Numbered from the stretch's first letter, positions 18,188-26,729 are shown. The stretch is 64,000 nucleotides of DNA from Halomicrobium urmianum (GCF_020217425.1 NZ_CP084090.1:2108001-2172000), one strand, 5' to 3'. Notes: generated by a model not told the origin, from the sequence alone. Numbers and translations are program-made.

Positions 18188-19477
18188 ATGCTCTTCCGGA
18201 ACGCGACCCTCGCGGACGGGCGCGAGCGCGACGTCCGCGTCGACGGCGAGACCGTCGCCGCCGTCGGCGAGGACCTCCAGGCCGACGGCGACGAGCGCGT
18301 GATCGACGCCGCGGGCAAGCGCCTCCTCCCGGGGATGATCGACGCGCACGTCCACTTCCGCCAGCCGGGCTTCCCGCACAAGGAGACCTGGGCCACCGGC
18401 TCCCGGTCCGCCGCCGCCGGCGGGGTCACCACGGTGGTCGACCAGCCCAACACCGACCCGCCGACGGTCGACCCCGCGGCCTTCGACGAGAAGGTCGACC
18501 TCGCCGGCGAGTCGCTGGTCGACTTCGGGATCAACGGCGGCGTCACGGCCGACTGGGACCCCGACCTTCTGGACCGCCCGCTCTTCGCGCTCGGCGAGGT
18601 GTTCCTCGCCGACTCGACCGGCGACATGGGCATCGAGGCCGACCTCTTCGAGTCCGCGCTGGAGGCGGCGACCGAGCGCGACGTGACCGTCACGGTCCAC
18701 GCCGAGGACGCCGACGAGTTCGATCAGGGCGCCACGTCCCGGGACGACGCCGACGCCTGGAGCGCCTACCGCACGGCGGAGGCCGAGTCGGTCGCCGTCG
18801 AGCGCGCCTGCGAGGTCGCTGCCGACCTCGGCGCGACGATCCACGTCGCTCACACCTCGACGCCGGAGGGGGTCGACCGCGCCGCCGACGCCGGGATGAC
18901 TTGCGAGGTCACCCCGCACCACCTCCTGCTCTCGCGCGAGGACCTGGACGAGCTAGGCACGTTCGGCCGGATGAACCCGCCGCTCCGGAGCGAGGAGCGT
19001 CGGGCGGCCGTCTACGAGCGGGTCGCCGACGGGACGGTCGACGTGATCGCCACCGATCACGCTCCCCACACGCGCGAGGAGAAGGACGCCTCCATCTGGG
19101 AGGCCCCGTCCGGCGTGCCGGGCGTCGAGACGGCGCTCCCCCTGTTGCTCGCCGAGGCGGTCGACGAGGACAGCCCGCTCACGTTCGAGCGCGTGCGCGA
19201 CCTCACCGCCGCGAACCCCGCCGACGTCTTCGACCTGCCGTCGAAGGGCCGGATCGAGGAAGGCCGGGACGCCGACCTCGTGCTCGTCGACCCCGACGAC
19301 GGCCGGAAGATACGCGGCGACACCCTCCACTCGAAGGTGGACTGGACGCCCTTCGAGGGATTCGACGGCGTCTTCCCCGAGCTGACGCTGGTCCGCGGGT
19401 CCGTCGCCTACTGGCGGGAGTCCGACGGCGAGGAGCGGTTCGGCGACGCGCGGGGCCGGAACGTCCGGCCGGAGTAG
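18188..19477 (+). CDS. pyrC: Dihydroorotase
   Basis: The 429-residue enzyme of the cyclic amidohydrolase superfamily closes carbamoyl-aspartate to dihydroorotate in pyrimidine synthesis. Metal ligands are visible as DAHVHFRQPG, HAEDADEF, HVAHTSTPEG and DVIATDHAPHT. The C-terminal composite domain (GRIEEGRDADLVLVDPDD) is typical. The start is ATG 18188, and it is preceded closely by the ligase-like gene, so the two may be co-transcribed. Confidence 0.93.
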   Translation: MLFRNATLADGRERDVRVDGETVAAVGEDLQADGDERVIDAAGKRLLPGMIDAHVHFRQPGFPHKETWATGSRSAAAGGVTTVVDQPNTDPPTVDPAAFDEKVDLAGESLVDFGINGGVTADWDPDLLDRPLFALGEVFLADSTGDMGIEADLFESALEAATERDVTVTVHAEDADEFDQGATSRDDADAWSAYRTAEAESVAVERACEVAADLGATIHVAHTSTPEGVDRAADAGMTCEVTPHHLLLSREDLDELGTFGRMNPPLRSEERRAAVYERVADGTVDVIATDHAPHTREEKDASIWEAPSGVPGVETALPLLLAEAVDEDSPLTFERVRDLTAANPADVFDLPSKGRIEEGRDADLVLVDPDDGRKIRGDTLHSKVDWTPFEGFDGVFPELTLVRGSVAYWRESDGEERFGDARGRNVRPE

Positions 19478-19555
19478 CCCTACGGGCGCTACACGGGACG
19501 CTGCGCCGGTTCACAGGCCCAACTGTTTTGACGGCTGAGTGTCACGTTACGCGTG

Positions 19556-20026
19556 ATGAGCGACGACTCCGGTCCCTTCGACGGCGACGGCTGGGAGCGT
19601 GTGATGGAGGACGTCCACGCGATGGCCGAGGACTACCGGGCGGACGGTCGGCTGGTCGTCGCCTGCCATCCCGACGCCGTGACCGCGGTCGTCGGCGAGG
19701 AGGACGACGAGCAGGGGCGAGCGGGGCTGGACGTGCTGGTGCCGGACGACGAGTACGAGGCGGTCCGCGACGTCCTCGGCGGACGCTCCATCGACCGGGT
19801 CGACGTCTACCGCGCACCGGACGACGAGCGGATCTACCTCCTGCTCGCCGCGGAGTGCGCCGACGGCTGTGCGGTGTTGCTTCCCGCGTACTACGACCGT
19901 GACGACCGCGACCGCCTCGAGCGCGCGGCAGCGGAGCGCGGCCTCGCCGCGTACGTCCGCCGACTGGCCGCGGACGAGGTCGTCGAGATCGACCTCGCCG
20001 ACCCCTCGCTGCTCTTTCCCGACTGA
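19556..20026 (+). CDS. Conserved haloarchaeal protein, about 156 residues (DUF7529-like)
   Basis: This acidic soluble protein has a predicted alternation of helices and strands (RLVVACHPDAVTAV, GLDVLVPDDEYEAV, RIYLLLAAECADG). It has no metal site and no signal peptide. I recognise it only as a type common in haloarchaea, and the family number is from memory. GTG 19553 and ATG 19556 are adjacent; the ATG is preferred. It follows dihydroorotase with a 78-bp gap. Confidence 0.65.
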   Translation: MSDDSGPFDGDGWERVMEDVHAMAEDYRADGRLVVACHPDAVTAVVGEEDDEQGRAGLDVLVPDDEYEAVRDVLGGRSIDRVDVYRAPDDERIYLLLAAECADGCAVLLPAYYDRDDRDRLERAAAERGLAAYVRRLAADEVVEIDLADPSLLFPD

Positions 20027-20122
20027 CGCCGGGCCGGCCCCTGGCGCGCTCCCGGCGGTGCTGCTCCCAGTCCCGGGCGACGTGACCAGCGACCGGTTCG
20101 GCGGCGAGGAGACCGCCGTCGT

Positions 20123-20893
20123 CTACGCCTCGCCGTCCAGGTCGTGCCCGCAGTGGGGGCACTCGTCGTGGCGCAGCTCCGCGGAGTGCTCGCGGACCTC
20201 CCGCATGACCTCGGAGATGCGGTCCTCGGCGTCCAGCTCCTCCTCGACGCTGAGCTCGACGCCCTCGACCTCCAGGAGGAACTTGGCGACCTCCGTGGAC
20301 TCGTACATCACGTCGTCGAGCTCCTCGGCGGTGAAGAAGTCGCACATCGCACCGTAGAGGAAGGTCGCGCCGGCCTTGCGGACCTTCTCCTCGAAGGCGG
20401 CCCGCGCCTGGTTGACGGCCTGGGGCGTGTACGTGTCGGTCATGAACGGGACCAGCTCCGGCAGGTTCTCGCCGATCTTGGTCATCTCGACGCCGGTCTC
20501 TGTCCGGAAGTCCGCACAGAGGCGCGCGATGGCCCACTCGCGGGCGGTGACGTAGGTGCGCTCGCGGAGGAACTCGTTGGCGCGGTCGTAGGTCCCGCCC
20601 TCGATCTTCTTGAAGCGGTCGTACTTCCGGACGTCAGCAGGCACAGCCTGCTGTGACTCGTCGTCTTGCGACGACTCACCGTCGCCAGGCACAGCCTGAC
20701 GGGCAGACGAATCCGCATCGGCGGATTCGTCGACGTCTGCCGGAACGTCCCTCTCGGCCGCCTCGTCCTCGGTGGGGGTGACCTCGTCGTCGGAGAGTTC
20801 GTCACCGCCGACGCCCGCTCCGGTACTCTCGTCGCCCGCGTCGGATCGCTCTTCGTCTGTCCCGTCCGTCTCCGGCGACGCGCCGTCGGTCAT
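20123..20893 (-). CDS. Conserved haloarchaeal protein with C-terminal zinc-ribbon half (DUF5806-like)
   Basis: The 256-residue protein has a disordered acidic N-terminal 90 residues, then a conserved basic-helical domain (RKYDRFKKIEGGTYDRANEF) and a C-terminal CPHCGHDL knuckle. The domain is highly conserved among haloarchaea as I remember it, but its function is unknown. The disordered part is encoded by DNA full of small palindromes and repeats the sequence QAVP twice. It is convergent with the preceding gene. Confidence 0.72.
   Translation of the reverse strand: MTDGASPETDGTDEERSDAGDESTGAGVGGDELSDDEVTPTEDEAAERDVPADVDESADADSSARQAVPGDGESSQDDESQQAVPADVRKYDRFKKIEGGTYDRANEFLRERTYVTAREWAIARLCADFRTETGVEMTKIGENLPELVPFMTDTYTPQAVNQARAAFEEKVRKAGATFLYGAMCDFFTAEELDDVMYESTEVAKFLLEVEGVELSVEEELDAEDRISEVMREVREHSAELRHDECPHCGHDLDGEA
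20635..20740. repeat. Cluster of four small palindromes inside the disordered N-terminus of the 20123-20893 gene
   Basis: Stems in order: 20635-20642 with 20646-20653 (8 bp, triloop ACA); 20658-20663 with 20669-20674; 20686-20690 with 20694-20698 (again loop ACA); and 20706-20716 with 20721-20731 (11 bp perfect, loop ATCG), itself framed by GCAGAC and GTCTGC. The sequence AGGCACAGCCTG occurs twice. They sit in low-complexity coding DNA, so the protein evidently tolerates them. Confidence 0.7.
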
Positions 20894-21013
20894 GGCCGTC
20901 CCTGCGTTCTGGGGGCGAAAAAGCGTGTCGGCACGCTCGGGCGTGGCGAGCACGGATTCGGGGCGAACGGCGTGAATTTCGCTCGGTCCGGTCGAGTTGT
21001 GCGAGGTAAGGCT

Positions 21014-21040
21014 CGACGGACAAACGAAGTGAGTCCGTCG
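21014..21040. repeat. Hairpin of the 11-nt-loop family
   Basis: A perfect 8-bp stem CGACGGAC / GTCCGTCG (21014-21021 with 21033-21040) encloses the 11-nt loop AAACGAAGTGA. It lies 42 bp before the stress-protein gene at 21083 in a 189-bp intergenic gap. The loop agrees with the GARYGNARYGA pattern seen elsewhere in the window. Confidence 0.7.
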
Positions 21041-21082
21041 GCGGTGAGTGGCTTTTTGACGGCCGCCCTCTTTGGCTCGCTC

Positions 21083-21451
21083 ATGAAGGTGTTACTCGGC
21101 GTCGGGGGCAGTCGTCTCTCCTACGAGGCCCTCGAGACGTCGATCGACCGTGCGCGCGAGGCCGGCGACGACCTCACTGTGGCGGTGTTCGCCAACGAGG
21201 AGGTCGACGCCGACGACGACGAGGTCGAACAGCGAGTCCGGGAGATCCTCGACGAGGCCGACTTCGAGGCGACGATCCGTCACCTCGACGGCGAGCCGGG
21301 CCCGCAGCTCGTTGAGATCGCCGGTCGCGAGGACTACGACCGCATCGTGCTGGGGAGCGGCCAGCGCAGCACGCTCGGCAAGATCCAGCTGGGATCGATC
21401 GCCGAGTTCGTGCTGCTGAACGCGCAGACCCCGGTGACGCTCGTGCGATGA
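21083..21451 (+). CDS. Universal stress protein family
   Basis: The 122-residue UspA-fold protein starts MKVLLGVGGSRLSYEALE and ends with a nucleotide-binding-like loop (IVLGSGQRSTLGKIQLGSIAEFVL), then the family strand TPVTLVR. The glycine pattern is close to G-2x-G-9x-G-S, so ATP or AMP binding is plausible. It overlaps the GNAT gene as ATGA, suggesting co-translation. It is the first of three stress-protein genes within 2 kb. Confidence 0.85.
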   Translation: MKVLLGVGGSRLSYEALETSIDRAREAGDDLTVAVFANEEVDADDDEVEQRVREILDEADFEATIRHLDGEPGPQLVEIAGREDYDRIVLGSGQRSTLGKIQLGSIAEFVLLNAQTPVTLVR

Positions 21452-21972
21452 TGCGCGACTACCCCGACGAGCCGGCGGGCTCGTTCCCCGAGCCCCCGCG
21501 GACGTTCACCGACCGCGAGAGTCGGACCGTCCGCGTCGAGGTGTCCGGCGAGGACGACCGGGAGGCGCTCGTCGACATGTACGTCGACTTCGCCCCCGAG
21601 GACCGCGCCCAGGGTATCCCGCCGAGCCGCGAGTCCGCCATCCGGCGCTGGCTGGACGACATCCTCGCCGAGGGGTGCCTGAACGTGATCGCCTGGCACG
21701 GCGACGACGCCGTCGGCCACGCCACGCTCGTCCCGGACGAGCACGACGCCTACGAGCTGGCCATCTTCGTCCTCGCGGAGTACCAGGGCGCCTCCATCGG
21801 CACGGAGCTGGTCGAGACGCTGCTGGGCCACGGCGCGGCCGAGGGCATCGAGCGCGTCTGGCTCACCGTCGAGCGCTGGAACGACCCCGCTATCGCCCTC
21901 TACAAGAAAGTGGGATTCGAGACGACCGACAGCGAGCGCTTCGAGCTGGAGATGGCGATCCGCCTACACTGA
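21448..21972 (+). CDS. GNAT-family N-acetyltransferase
   Basis: The 174-residue acetyl-CoA-dependent acetyltransferase has motif A as LAIFVLAEYQGASIGTELVETLL (about residues 108-130) and a C-terminal WNDPAIALYKKVGFE strand that closes the fold. The acceptor is unknown. It is coupled to the upstream stress protein by a 4-nt overlap and collides with the convergent gene on the other strand, sharing 9 bp. Confidence 0.87.
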   Translation: MMRDYPDEPAGSFPEPPRTFTDRESRTVRVEVSGEDDREALVDMYVDFAPEDRAQGIPPSRESAIRRWLDDILAEGCLNVIAWHGDDAVGHATLVPDEHDAYELAIFVLAEYQGASIGTELVETLLGHGAAEGIERVWLTVERWNDPAIALYKKVGFETTDSERFELEMAIRLH

Positions 21973-22404
21973 GAGCACCGGCTGGCTGGCGTACTCGATG
22001 ACGTACAGCGCGGCCTTGCCGATGGCCTCGTCCGGGTCCGTGCTGGGCGACTCGCGCGGGACCACCACGAAATCGGCGTCGATCTCCTCGGCCACGTCGA
22101 GGATCACACTCCCCGGCGACTGCGCCAGCCGCCGCTGCGAGAACCCGGCGGCAGTGGAGTACGTCAGCCCTGTCCCGTTGCCGTCGATCCGTTCCCGGAC
22201 GCCGTCGGCGAAGCCTCTGTGTTCGCTGGCGACCGACTCGGCGTCGACGTTCCCCGCGTCGATCGCCTCCACCAGCGTCTCGTCCAGCACGAACAGCAGG
22301 TGCATGTCCGCCCCGTAGGCGTCCGCGACCGCGAGCGCGTACTCCACCGCCCGCTCCGACCGGTCGCTGCCGTCCACGGGCGCGAGCACGAGGTCGACCT
22401 CCAT
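21964..22404 (-). CDS. Universal stress protein family
   Basis: The 146-residue UspA domain protein has the typical start VDLVLAPVDGSDRSERAVEYAL and a central DADFVVVPRE strand. The canonical Gly-rich ATP loop is replaced by ESPSTDPDEAIGKAALYVIEYA, so nucleotide binding is doubtful. It runs divergently from the third stress-protein gene and convergently into the GNAT gene. Confidence 0.85.
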   Translation of the reverse strand: MEVDLVLAPVDGSDRSERAVEYALAVADAYGADMHLLFVLDETLVEAIDAGNVDAESVASEHRGFADGVRERIDGNGTGLTYSTAAGFSQRRLAQSPGSVILDVAEEIDADFVVVPRESPSTDPDEAIGKAALYVIEYASQPVLSV

Positions 22405-22494
22405 CGACCGTGACTGGGTTCGGCCCCCGCAAAAATCCTCCGGGCCGAGCGGCGGTGCCGCGGCTTTATTGCGCGGGCCCGGATAGTACCACGC

Positions 22495-22962
22495 ATGTTC
22501 GAGACGGTACTCATCGCCACGGACGGCTCGGCGAGCGCGGAGCGCGCCGTCCGGGCCGCCGTGGACCTGGCGGAGCGGTTCGAGGCGACGGTCCACGCGC
22601 TGTACGTCGTCGACTCGGGCGACGTCGCGGCGACGCCGGACGACGTCCGCGAGGACTTCGAGCGCGCGCTGGCGACGGAGGGCGGCAAGGCGCTGACCTT
22701 CGTCCGCGAGGCCGCCGCCGACGATCCGGACCCGGCGTCCGAGACGGTGGTCACGGCGATCAGAGAGGGCGATCCGACCAGCGAGATCTGCGCCTACGCC
22801 GAGGGGATCGACGCGGACGTGATCGTCACGGGGACCCGCGGCCGCCACGGCGAGCACGGCTACCTCCTGGGCAGCGTCGCCGAGGGCGTCGTCCGGCGGG
22901 CGGAGCCGCCGGTGCTGACCGTCCGGCAACTGGAGGGCGCAGCGGCGGACGGCGAGGCGTAG
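22495..22962 (+). CDS. Universal stress protein family, ATP-binding type
   Basis: The 155-residue protein begins MFETVLIATDGSASAERAV and carries an intact nucleotide loop, VTGTRGRHGEHGYLLGSVAEGV (G-2x-G-9x-G-S), near residues 118-138, so it should bind ATP. It lies 90 bp from the divergent stress-protein gene and 66 bp before the DHH gene. Confidence 0.9.
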   Translation: MFETVLIATDGSASAERAVRAAVDLAERFEATVHALYVVDSGDVAATPDDVREDFERALATEGGKALTFVREAAADDPDPASETVVTAIREGDPTSEICAYAEGIDADVIVTGTRGRHGEHGYLLGSVAEGVVRRAEPPVLTVRQLEGAAADGEA

Positions 22963-23028
22963 CGACCAGCGACCGCGGTGGCGCACCCGGACCGCGACGT
23001 TCTTTGACCGCGGGGTTCAGGTCCGGGT

Positions 23029-24129
23029 ATGGACGACTGGCTCATCGACGACGACCGCCTCTCGCTGGAACGGAAGTCGATTCTGCCCGGCGAGGGCTTC
23101 TTCGTCCCCGACTCGCTGGAGGAGGACCGACAGGAACAGGAGGTCGCCGAGGAACTCGACGGTGCCGGCACCGTGGTGGTCGCCGACCCCGACGCCGACG
23201 GCCTGGCCTGCACCGCGCTGGTGCGGGAGGCCTACGGCGAGGGCGCGCTCGTCCCCGCCGGCCCCCACGAACTCGAAGAGACCCTCGAGTGGGTCGCAGA
23301 GTACGCCGAGACGGGCGCGACGGTCGTCGTCTGCGACCTCGCGCCCGACAGCGAAGACGACGTCGCGGCGCTGCCCGACCTGGTCGCCCGGGTCGAGGAC
23401 GTCCGCTGGTACGACCACCACCAGTGGGAGGACGACCTCGCCGCGCTGGTCGACGAGGCCGGCGTCGAGCGCGTCGTCGGCGACAGCGACGAGGTCTGCA
23501 CCGCCGACGTCGTCCACGGGGAACTCGACTACGACTTCCCCGACCGCTTCCGGGAACTGGCCGAAGTCACCCGCGACCACGATCTCTGGATCCGCGAGGA
23601 CGAGCGCAGCGACGACCTGGCGGACTTCTCCTACTGGTCGGAGCCCGAGGAGTACATCGAGGCCGTTCTCGAACACGGGCCCGACCTCTCGGCTGAGATC
23701 CACGAGTACCTCGCCGAGAAGCGCGTCGAGAAGGAGGCCCTCATCGAGAAGGCCGTCGAGCGCGCCGAGCTGCGCGAGGTCGGCCCCTGGACGGTCGGGG
23801 TCACCTACGGCCGCTGCTCGCAGAACGAGGTCGCCGAGGAACTCCGCAAGCAGGGCGCCGACGCCGCCGTCATCGTCAAGCCCGCCGGCTCCGCGTCCAT
23901 CCGCGGCACCGAGACCTTCGAGCGCTGCCACGAGGTCGCCCGGCAAGTCTCCGGCGGCGGTCACCCCCGCGCCGCCGGGTGCAAGCCCGACGTCTACGAC
24001 GACATGCTCGACTACGCCCACCACTGGAGCACGCGGGGGGCGGTGGCCAAGCAGGCCATCGTGGACGCGTTCCGGCGGCTGGAGGTCGAGGGAGAGGATG
24101 AAGGCGGGGCGGGCGACAAAACAGAGTAG
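23029..24129 (+). CDS. DHH-family phosphoesterase (RecJ/NrnA-like)
   Basis: The 366-residue protein has metal motifs of the DHH superfamily: ADPDADGLACTAL (about 50), VVCDLAPD, the signature WYDHHQWED (about 125) and the DHHA1 motif SGGGHPRAAGCK near 310. It should hydrolyse phosphodiesters in short nucleic acids or nucleotides; the substrate is not clear. Its 3' end is repeated in degenerate form at 24853-24930, with a toxin-like cassette between the two copies, so the present C-terminus (VEGEDEGGAGDKTE) may not be the original one. Confidence 0.88.
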   Translation: MDDWLIDDDRLSLERKSILPGEGFFVPDSLEEDRQEQEVAEELDGAGTVVVADPDADGLACTALVREAYGEGALVPAGPHELEETLEWVAEYAETGATVVVCDLAPDSEDDVAALPDLVARVEDVRWYDHHQWEDDLAALVDEAGVERVVGDSDEVCTADVVHGELDYDFPDRFRELAEVTRDHDLWIREDERSDDLADFSYWSEPEEYIEAVLEHGPDLSAEIHEYLAEKRVEKEALIEKAVERAELREVGPWTVGVTYGRCSQNEVAEELRKQGADAAVIVKPAGSASIRGTETFERCHEVARQVSGGGHPRAAGCKPDVYDDMLDYAHHWSTRGAVAKQAIVDAFRRLEVEGEDEGGAGDKTE

Positions 24130-24198
24130 CGTTCTCCGCGGGATTTCTCAGATACAGACGGGAACTGTTACACCAGTTCGGTGTGAGACAGCAGACGA

Positions 24199-24686
24199 AT
24201 GGCCACTCCGCTCTGGTACCCGTCCGTCGAGGACGTCCTCGACATCCACGAGGACATCGTCTCGGAGTATCCAGATACGAGTCCGGGCGTTCGGAACCGC
24301 GGAGACATCGAGTTGCATTGGGCTACGTCGAGGAGGGTAGTTTCGGGTCCGTTCCCGAAACGATCCACGAGAAGGCCTTCCACTTGCTTCGATTCCTCGT
24401 TGCCGACCATCCATTCGTGGACGGGAACAAACGCACCGCTCTCAACACTGTGTCCGTCTTCTACCGCCTCAACGGATATCAGCTCGAGTACGACGACGAG
24501 ATCATAGATATTCTGAAGCAGTTCGGGACGGACGAGGCGACCGTAGACGAGGAGCGGATCCTCGCATATCTCCGATCGAACTCGCGACCGATAGACCTGA
24601 ACGACGAGATCTCGAACTATCGCGAGGAACTGATCCATTACGGACTCGAGGAAATGACCGACGAGACGTCCGACCCGAACGATTAA
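24199..24686 (+). pseudogene. Fic/Doc-family toxin gene broken by a single-base deletion
   Basis: The first frame gives MATPLWYPSVEDVLDIHEDI and continues to GVRNRGDIE at 24312. The second frame continues ALGYVEEGSFGSVPETIHEK and contains the Fic/Doc motif HPFVDGNKRTALN. Joined, they make a protein of about 162 residues typical of haloarchaeal death-on-curing-like toxins, which modify a target by transferring AMP or phosphate. One base is missing at about 24313-24314 (GAG-TT-GCA), so no full-length toxin can be made without frameshifting. Codons are more AT-rich than in neighbours, suggesting transfer. Confidence 0.85.
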
Positions 24687-24711
24687 CGGGTCTCAGGGCC
24701 AAGGGACACCC

Positions 24712-24852
24712 ATGGCGACCGAAGGGGGGACGAGCGACGGGACACCGCTCGACGACGTGATGGAGGACATACGGCAGGAAATCGTTTCCCGAGTGGCCGA
24801 GACAGACCGGGAGGAGCACCGCGACATCTACGACGCTCTCGCAGACGAGTAA
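24712..24852 (+). CDS. Small protein downstream of the toxin remnant, 46 residues
   Basis: ATG 24712 opens MATEGGTSDGTPLDDVMEDI and ends EEHRDIYDALADE. It is short, acidic and helical, 25 bp after the Fic/Doc frame. It may be the antitoxin or a regulator of the cassette, but I know no matching family, and antitoxins of this type usually precede the toxin. It ends exactly where the copy of the DHH 3' end begins. Confidence 0.5.
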   Translation: MATEGGTSDGTPLDDVMEDIRQEIVSRVAETDREEHRDIYDALADE

Positions 24853-24930
24853 CCCATCGTCGACGCCTTCCGGCGGCTGGACTTCGAGGAAGACGAGGGA
24901 GTCGAGGGCGAGGACGGCGACGCCGCCTGA
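24853..24930 (+). pseudogene. Duplicated 3' end of the DHH phosphoesterase gene
   Basis: Directly after the stop of the 46-residue gene an open 26-codon tail begins (PIVDAFRRLDFEEDEG, ending in TGA at 24928). It matches AIVDAFRRLEVEGEDEG at the end of the DHH gene (24055-24100), at DNA level mostly identical over about 40 bp. This is the pattern left when DNA inserts into the 3' end of a gene and leaves two copies of that end at its borders. Confidence 0.75.
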
Positions 24931-24991
24931 CGTGACCGTTATCTAGGACAAGATTCATCCTCACCGCATTCGATCCTCCCGACAGATTGCG

Positions 24992-25438
24992 ATGCCGCTG
25001 CTCGCCCTCCACTCGCCTCTCCCCTCGCGGAACCGCGTCGTGTCGCGCTTGCTTCAGGCCGCCGCGGTCGCCGCGACGCTGGCGGTCCTCTCTGACTCGC
25101 TGCGCTCCGCTGCCCTCTCCGCCGCCGGCTTCCTCGCCCTGCTGCTAGCTGGAGACGTCGCCGAGGCGGTCGTCGGCGACTACGCGGACCACGTCCTGCT
25201 GGGCGCGCTCACCCTCGGATTCATCGGATTCGTGGCGGCCGGTGCGGGGGCGGTCTGGTTCGTCGCCGGGGGCGGCTTCGTCGGCGGCTGGCTCCTACTC
25301 GACGGCGTCCAGCACCTCCGACACGGCGTGACCCGCGACGAGGTGACCGTCGCCTACGAGCACGAGGGCGGCGTTCTCACCGGCATCGCTCGCGCGCTAG
25401 TCGAGCGGCTGCTGGCGCCGATCAGACTCGAATCGTAG
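24992..25438 (+). CDS. Small integral membrane protein of unknown function
   Basis: The 148-residue protein has four hydrophobic segments, at about residues 20-36, 43-60, 68-88 and 90-103, and a polar C-terminal tail with YEHEGGVLTGIARAL. No motif gives a function. It is a single gene with a short promoter gap and faces the convergent gene at 25460. Confidence 0.7.
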   Translation: MPLLALHSPLPSRNRVVSRLLQAAAVAATLAVLSDSLRSAALSAAGFLALLLAGDVAEAVVGDYADHVLLGALTLGFIGFVAAGAGAVWFVAGGGFVGGWLLLDGVQHLRHGVTRDEVTVAYEHEGGVLTGIARALVERLLAPIRLES

Positions 25439-25459
25439 AACGCGCGTGCGCGACGGCCG

Positions 25460-25894
25460 CTACTCGTCGCCGACGACCCACTTCTCGGAGTAGCGCTCGC
25501 CGCAGGTGCAGACGCCGTAGGCGTGGATCACGTCGCCCTCGGCGTAGACGCCGCCGACCTCCTCGTTTCGCTCCTCGGCGAACGCGAAGACGAACTTCGC
25601 AGCGTGGTCGCCGTCGGGGTCGTCCTCGCTCGCCGGGCAGACGCCGCCGGTGAGGTCCCGGCTGATCTCGCCGTCGGTCTGCATCGCCTCGCGGGCGAGT
25701 CCCATCGGGTCGATGCCGGTCGCCGACTGGAACGCGCTGCGGCCGGAGTCGCCCTCGACGACGAGGACGACGCCGTCCTCGACCTGCTCGGCGTAGTCGT
25801 CCAGCGCCGAGAGGTTGCCGACCGCGTCCTCGTGGAGGAAGAAGGCGACGTCATCGACGCGCTCGCCGGCCAGGAACTCCTCGCGCTTGCTCAT
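25460..25894 (-). CDS. Conserved haloarchaeal protein (DUF5807-like), Cys-containing C-terminus
   Basis: The 144-residue soluble acidic protein begins MSKREEFLAGERVDDVAFFL and ends AYGVCTCGERYSEKW. The CxC plus the earlier GGVCPAS could make a metal or redox site. I associate it with a haloarchaea-only family; the function is unknown. It is divergent from the pyrophosphohydrolase gene. Confidence 0.68.
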   Translation of the reverse strand: MSKREEFLAGERVDDVAFFLHEDAVGNLSALDDYAEQVEDGVVLVVEGDSGRSAFQSATGIDPMGLAREAMQTDGEISRDLTGGVCPASEDDPDGDHAAKFVFAFAEERNEEVGGVYAEGDVIHAYGVCTCGERYSEKWVVGDE

Positions 25895-25984
25895 ACCTGC
25901 GGAGAAGCGGTCGCTCCGGATAAGCCCCCCGATGGCCGGCGAGCGACCGTCGGAACTACGTCCGCGGCCGTCGACGCCGTGCCC

Positions 25985-26299
25985 GTGCCCAGGGAGCACG
26001 ACAAACTGGTCCGGGACGGGATTCCCGAGATGATCAGAGAGGACGGGGAGGAACCGGTGACACACGCCGTCGAGGGCGGGGCCTACCGAGAGCGCCTCCG
26101 GGAGAAACTCGACGAGGAGGTCGCGGAGTACCACGAGAGCGAGGATCCCGAGGAACTGGCCGACGTGCTGGAAGTCGTCGCGGCGCTCGCGGGGGCGCAT
26201 GACCTCGCAGAGGACGAACTGGAAGCGATGCGGGAAGCGAAGGCCGACGAGCGGGGCCGCTTCGAGGACGGAATCGTCCTCGAGGCCGTCCGCGAGTGA
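25985..26299 (+). CDS. MazG-like nucleotide pyrophosphohydrolase
   Basis: The 104-residue all-alpha protein has HDKLVRDGIPEMI at the start and EKLDEEVAEYHESEDPEELADVLE, the EExxE...ExxD pattern that binds Mg and the triphosphate in the MazG/HisE-like family. It probably clears non-canonical NTPs. GTG 25985 is preferred over GTG 25979 because homologues start just before the DKLVRD motif. Confidence 0.82.
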   Translation: MPREHDKLVRDGIPEMIREDGEEPVTHAVEGGAYRERLREKLDEEVAEYHESEDPEELADVLEVVAALAGAHDLAEDELEAMREAKADERGRFEDGIVLEAVRE

Positions 26300-26415
26300 T
26301 CGGCCCGGCCGCCGAAACAGCGCGCGAGCGGTCGCTCCGGATACGTTCCACTCCCGGTCCAGAATAGTAGGATATCCAACAGTACTTGCCCGTCGCCGCC
26401 CTACCTCCGGACGCA

Positions 26416-26643
26416 ATGAGCACGAGAGACAACGGCTTCGGCCCGTTCGGACAGTTCTCGCTGGCCGGGTTCCTGATCATGGGACTGCTGGCCATCATCG
26501 ACGCGGCGGCGATCGCCCCGTGGCCGCTGTCGCCGTCACTGACTGCGATAATCGCGCTCCTCGCGGGGATCGGCGCGGCCGCGCTGTGGTTCGGCCACGA
26601 CCCCACCGCGAGCGAACGAGCGCGGGCAGACGTGGAGCGGTAA
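26416..26643 (+). CDS. Small membrane protein, 75 residues
   Basis: Two hydrophobic helices (about 16-34 and 43-58) follow a short polar start, MSTRDNGFGPFGQF, and a charged tail follows them. There is no family I can name. It precedes the convergent archaellum operon and is separated from arlJ by paired hairpins. Confidence 0.6.
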   Translation: MSTRDNGFGPFGQFSLAGFLIMGLLAIIDAAAIAPWPLSPSLTAIIALLAGIGAAALWFGHDPTASERARADVER

Positions 26644-26657
26644 ACGGAAGCCGGCAT

Positions 26658-26708
26658 CCGCGAGCGCGGAGCACTCGCGGTTCGCTTCTCGCGAGCGAAG
26701 CGAGCGAG
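26658..26708. repeat. Two adjacent hairpins with 11-nt loops
   Basis: Stem CCGCGA / TCGCGG (26658-26663 with 26675-26680) has an 11-nt loop. Stem CTCGC / GCGAG (26688-26692 with 26704-26708) encloses GAGCGAAGCGA, again 11 nt. They lie between two convergent genes and could terminate transcription from either side. Confidence 0.6.
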
Positions 26709-26729
26709 GACACCTCCCGAAGTAACAAT

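Noticed and set aside
17362-19902. Very long open frame of about 846 codons on the plus strand, and similar long frames opposite or out of phase with many genes
   Set aside because: The product is almost entirely Arg/Pro/Gly/Ala and the frame lies across the ligase and dihydroorotase genes. Such frames are a by-product of high GC content.
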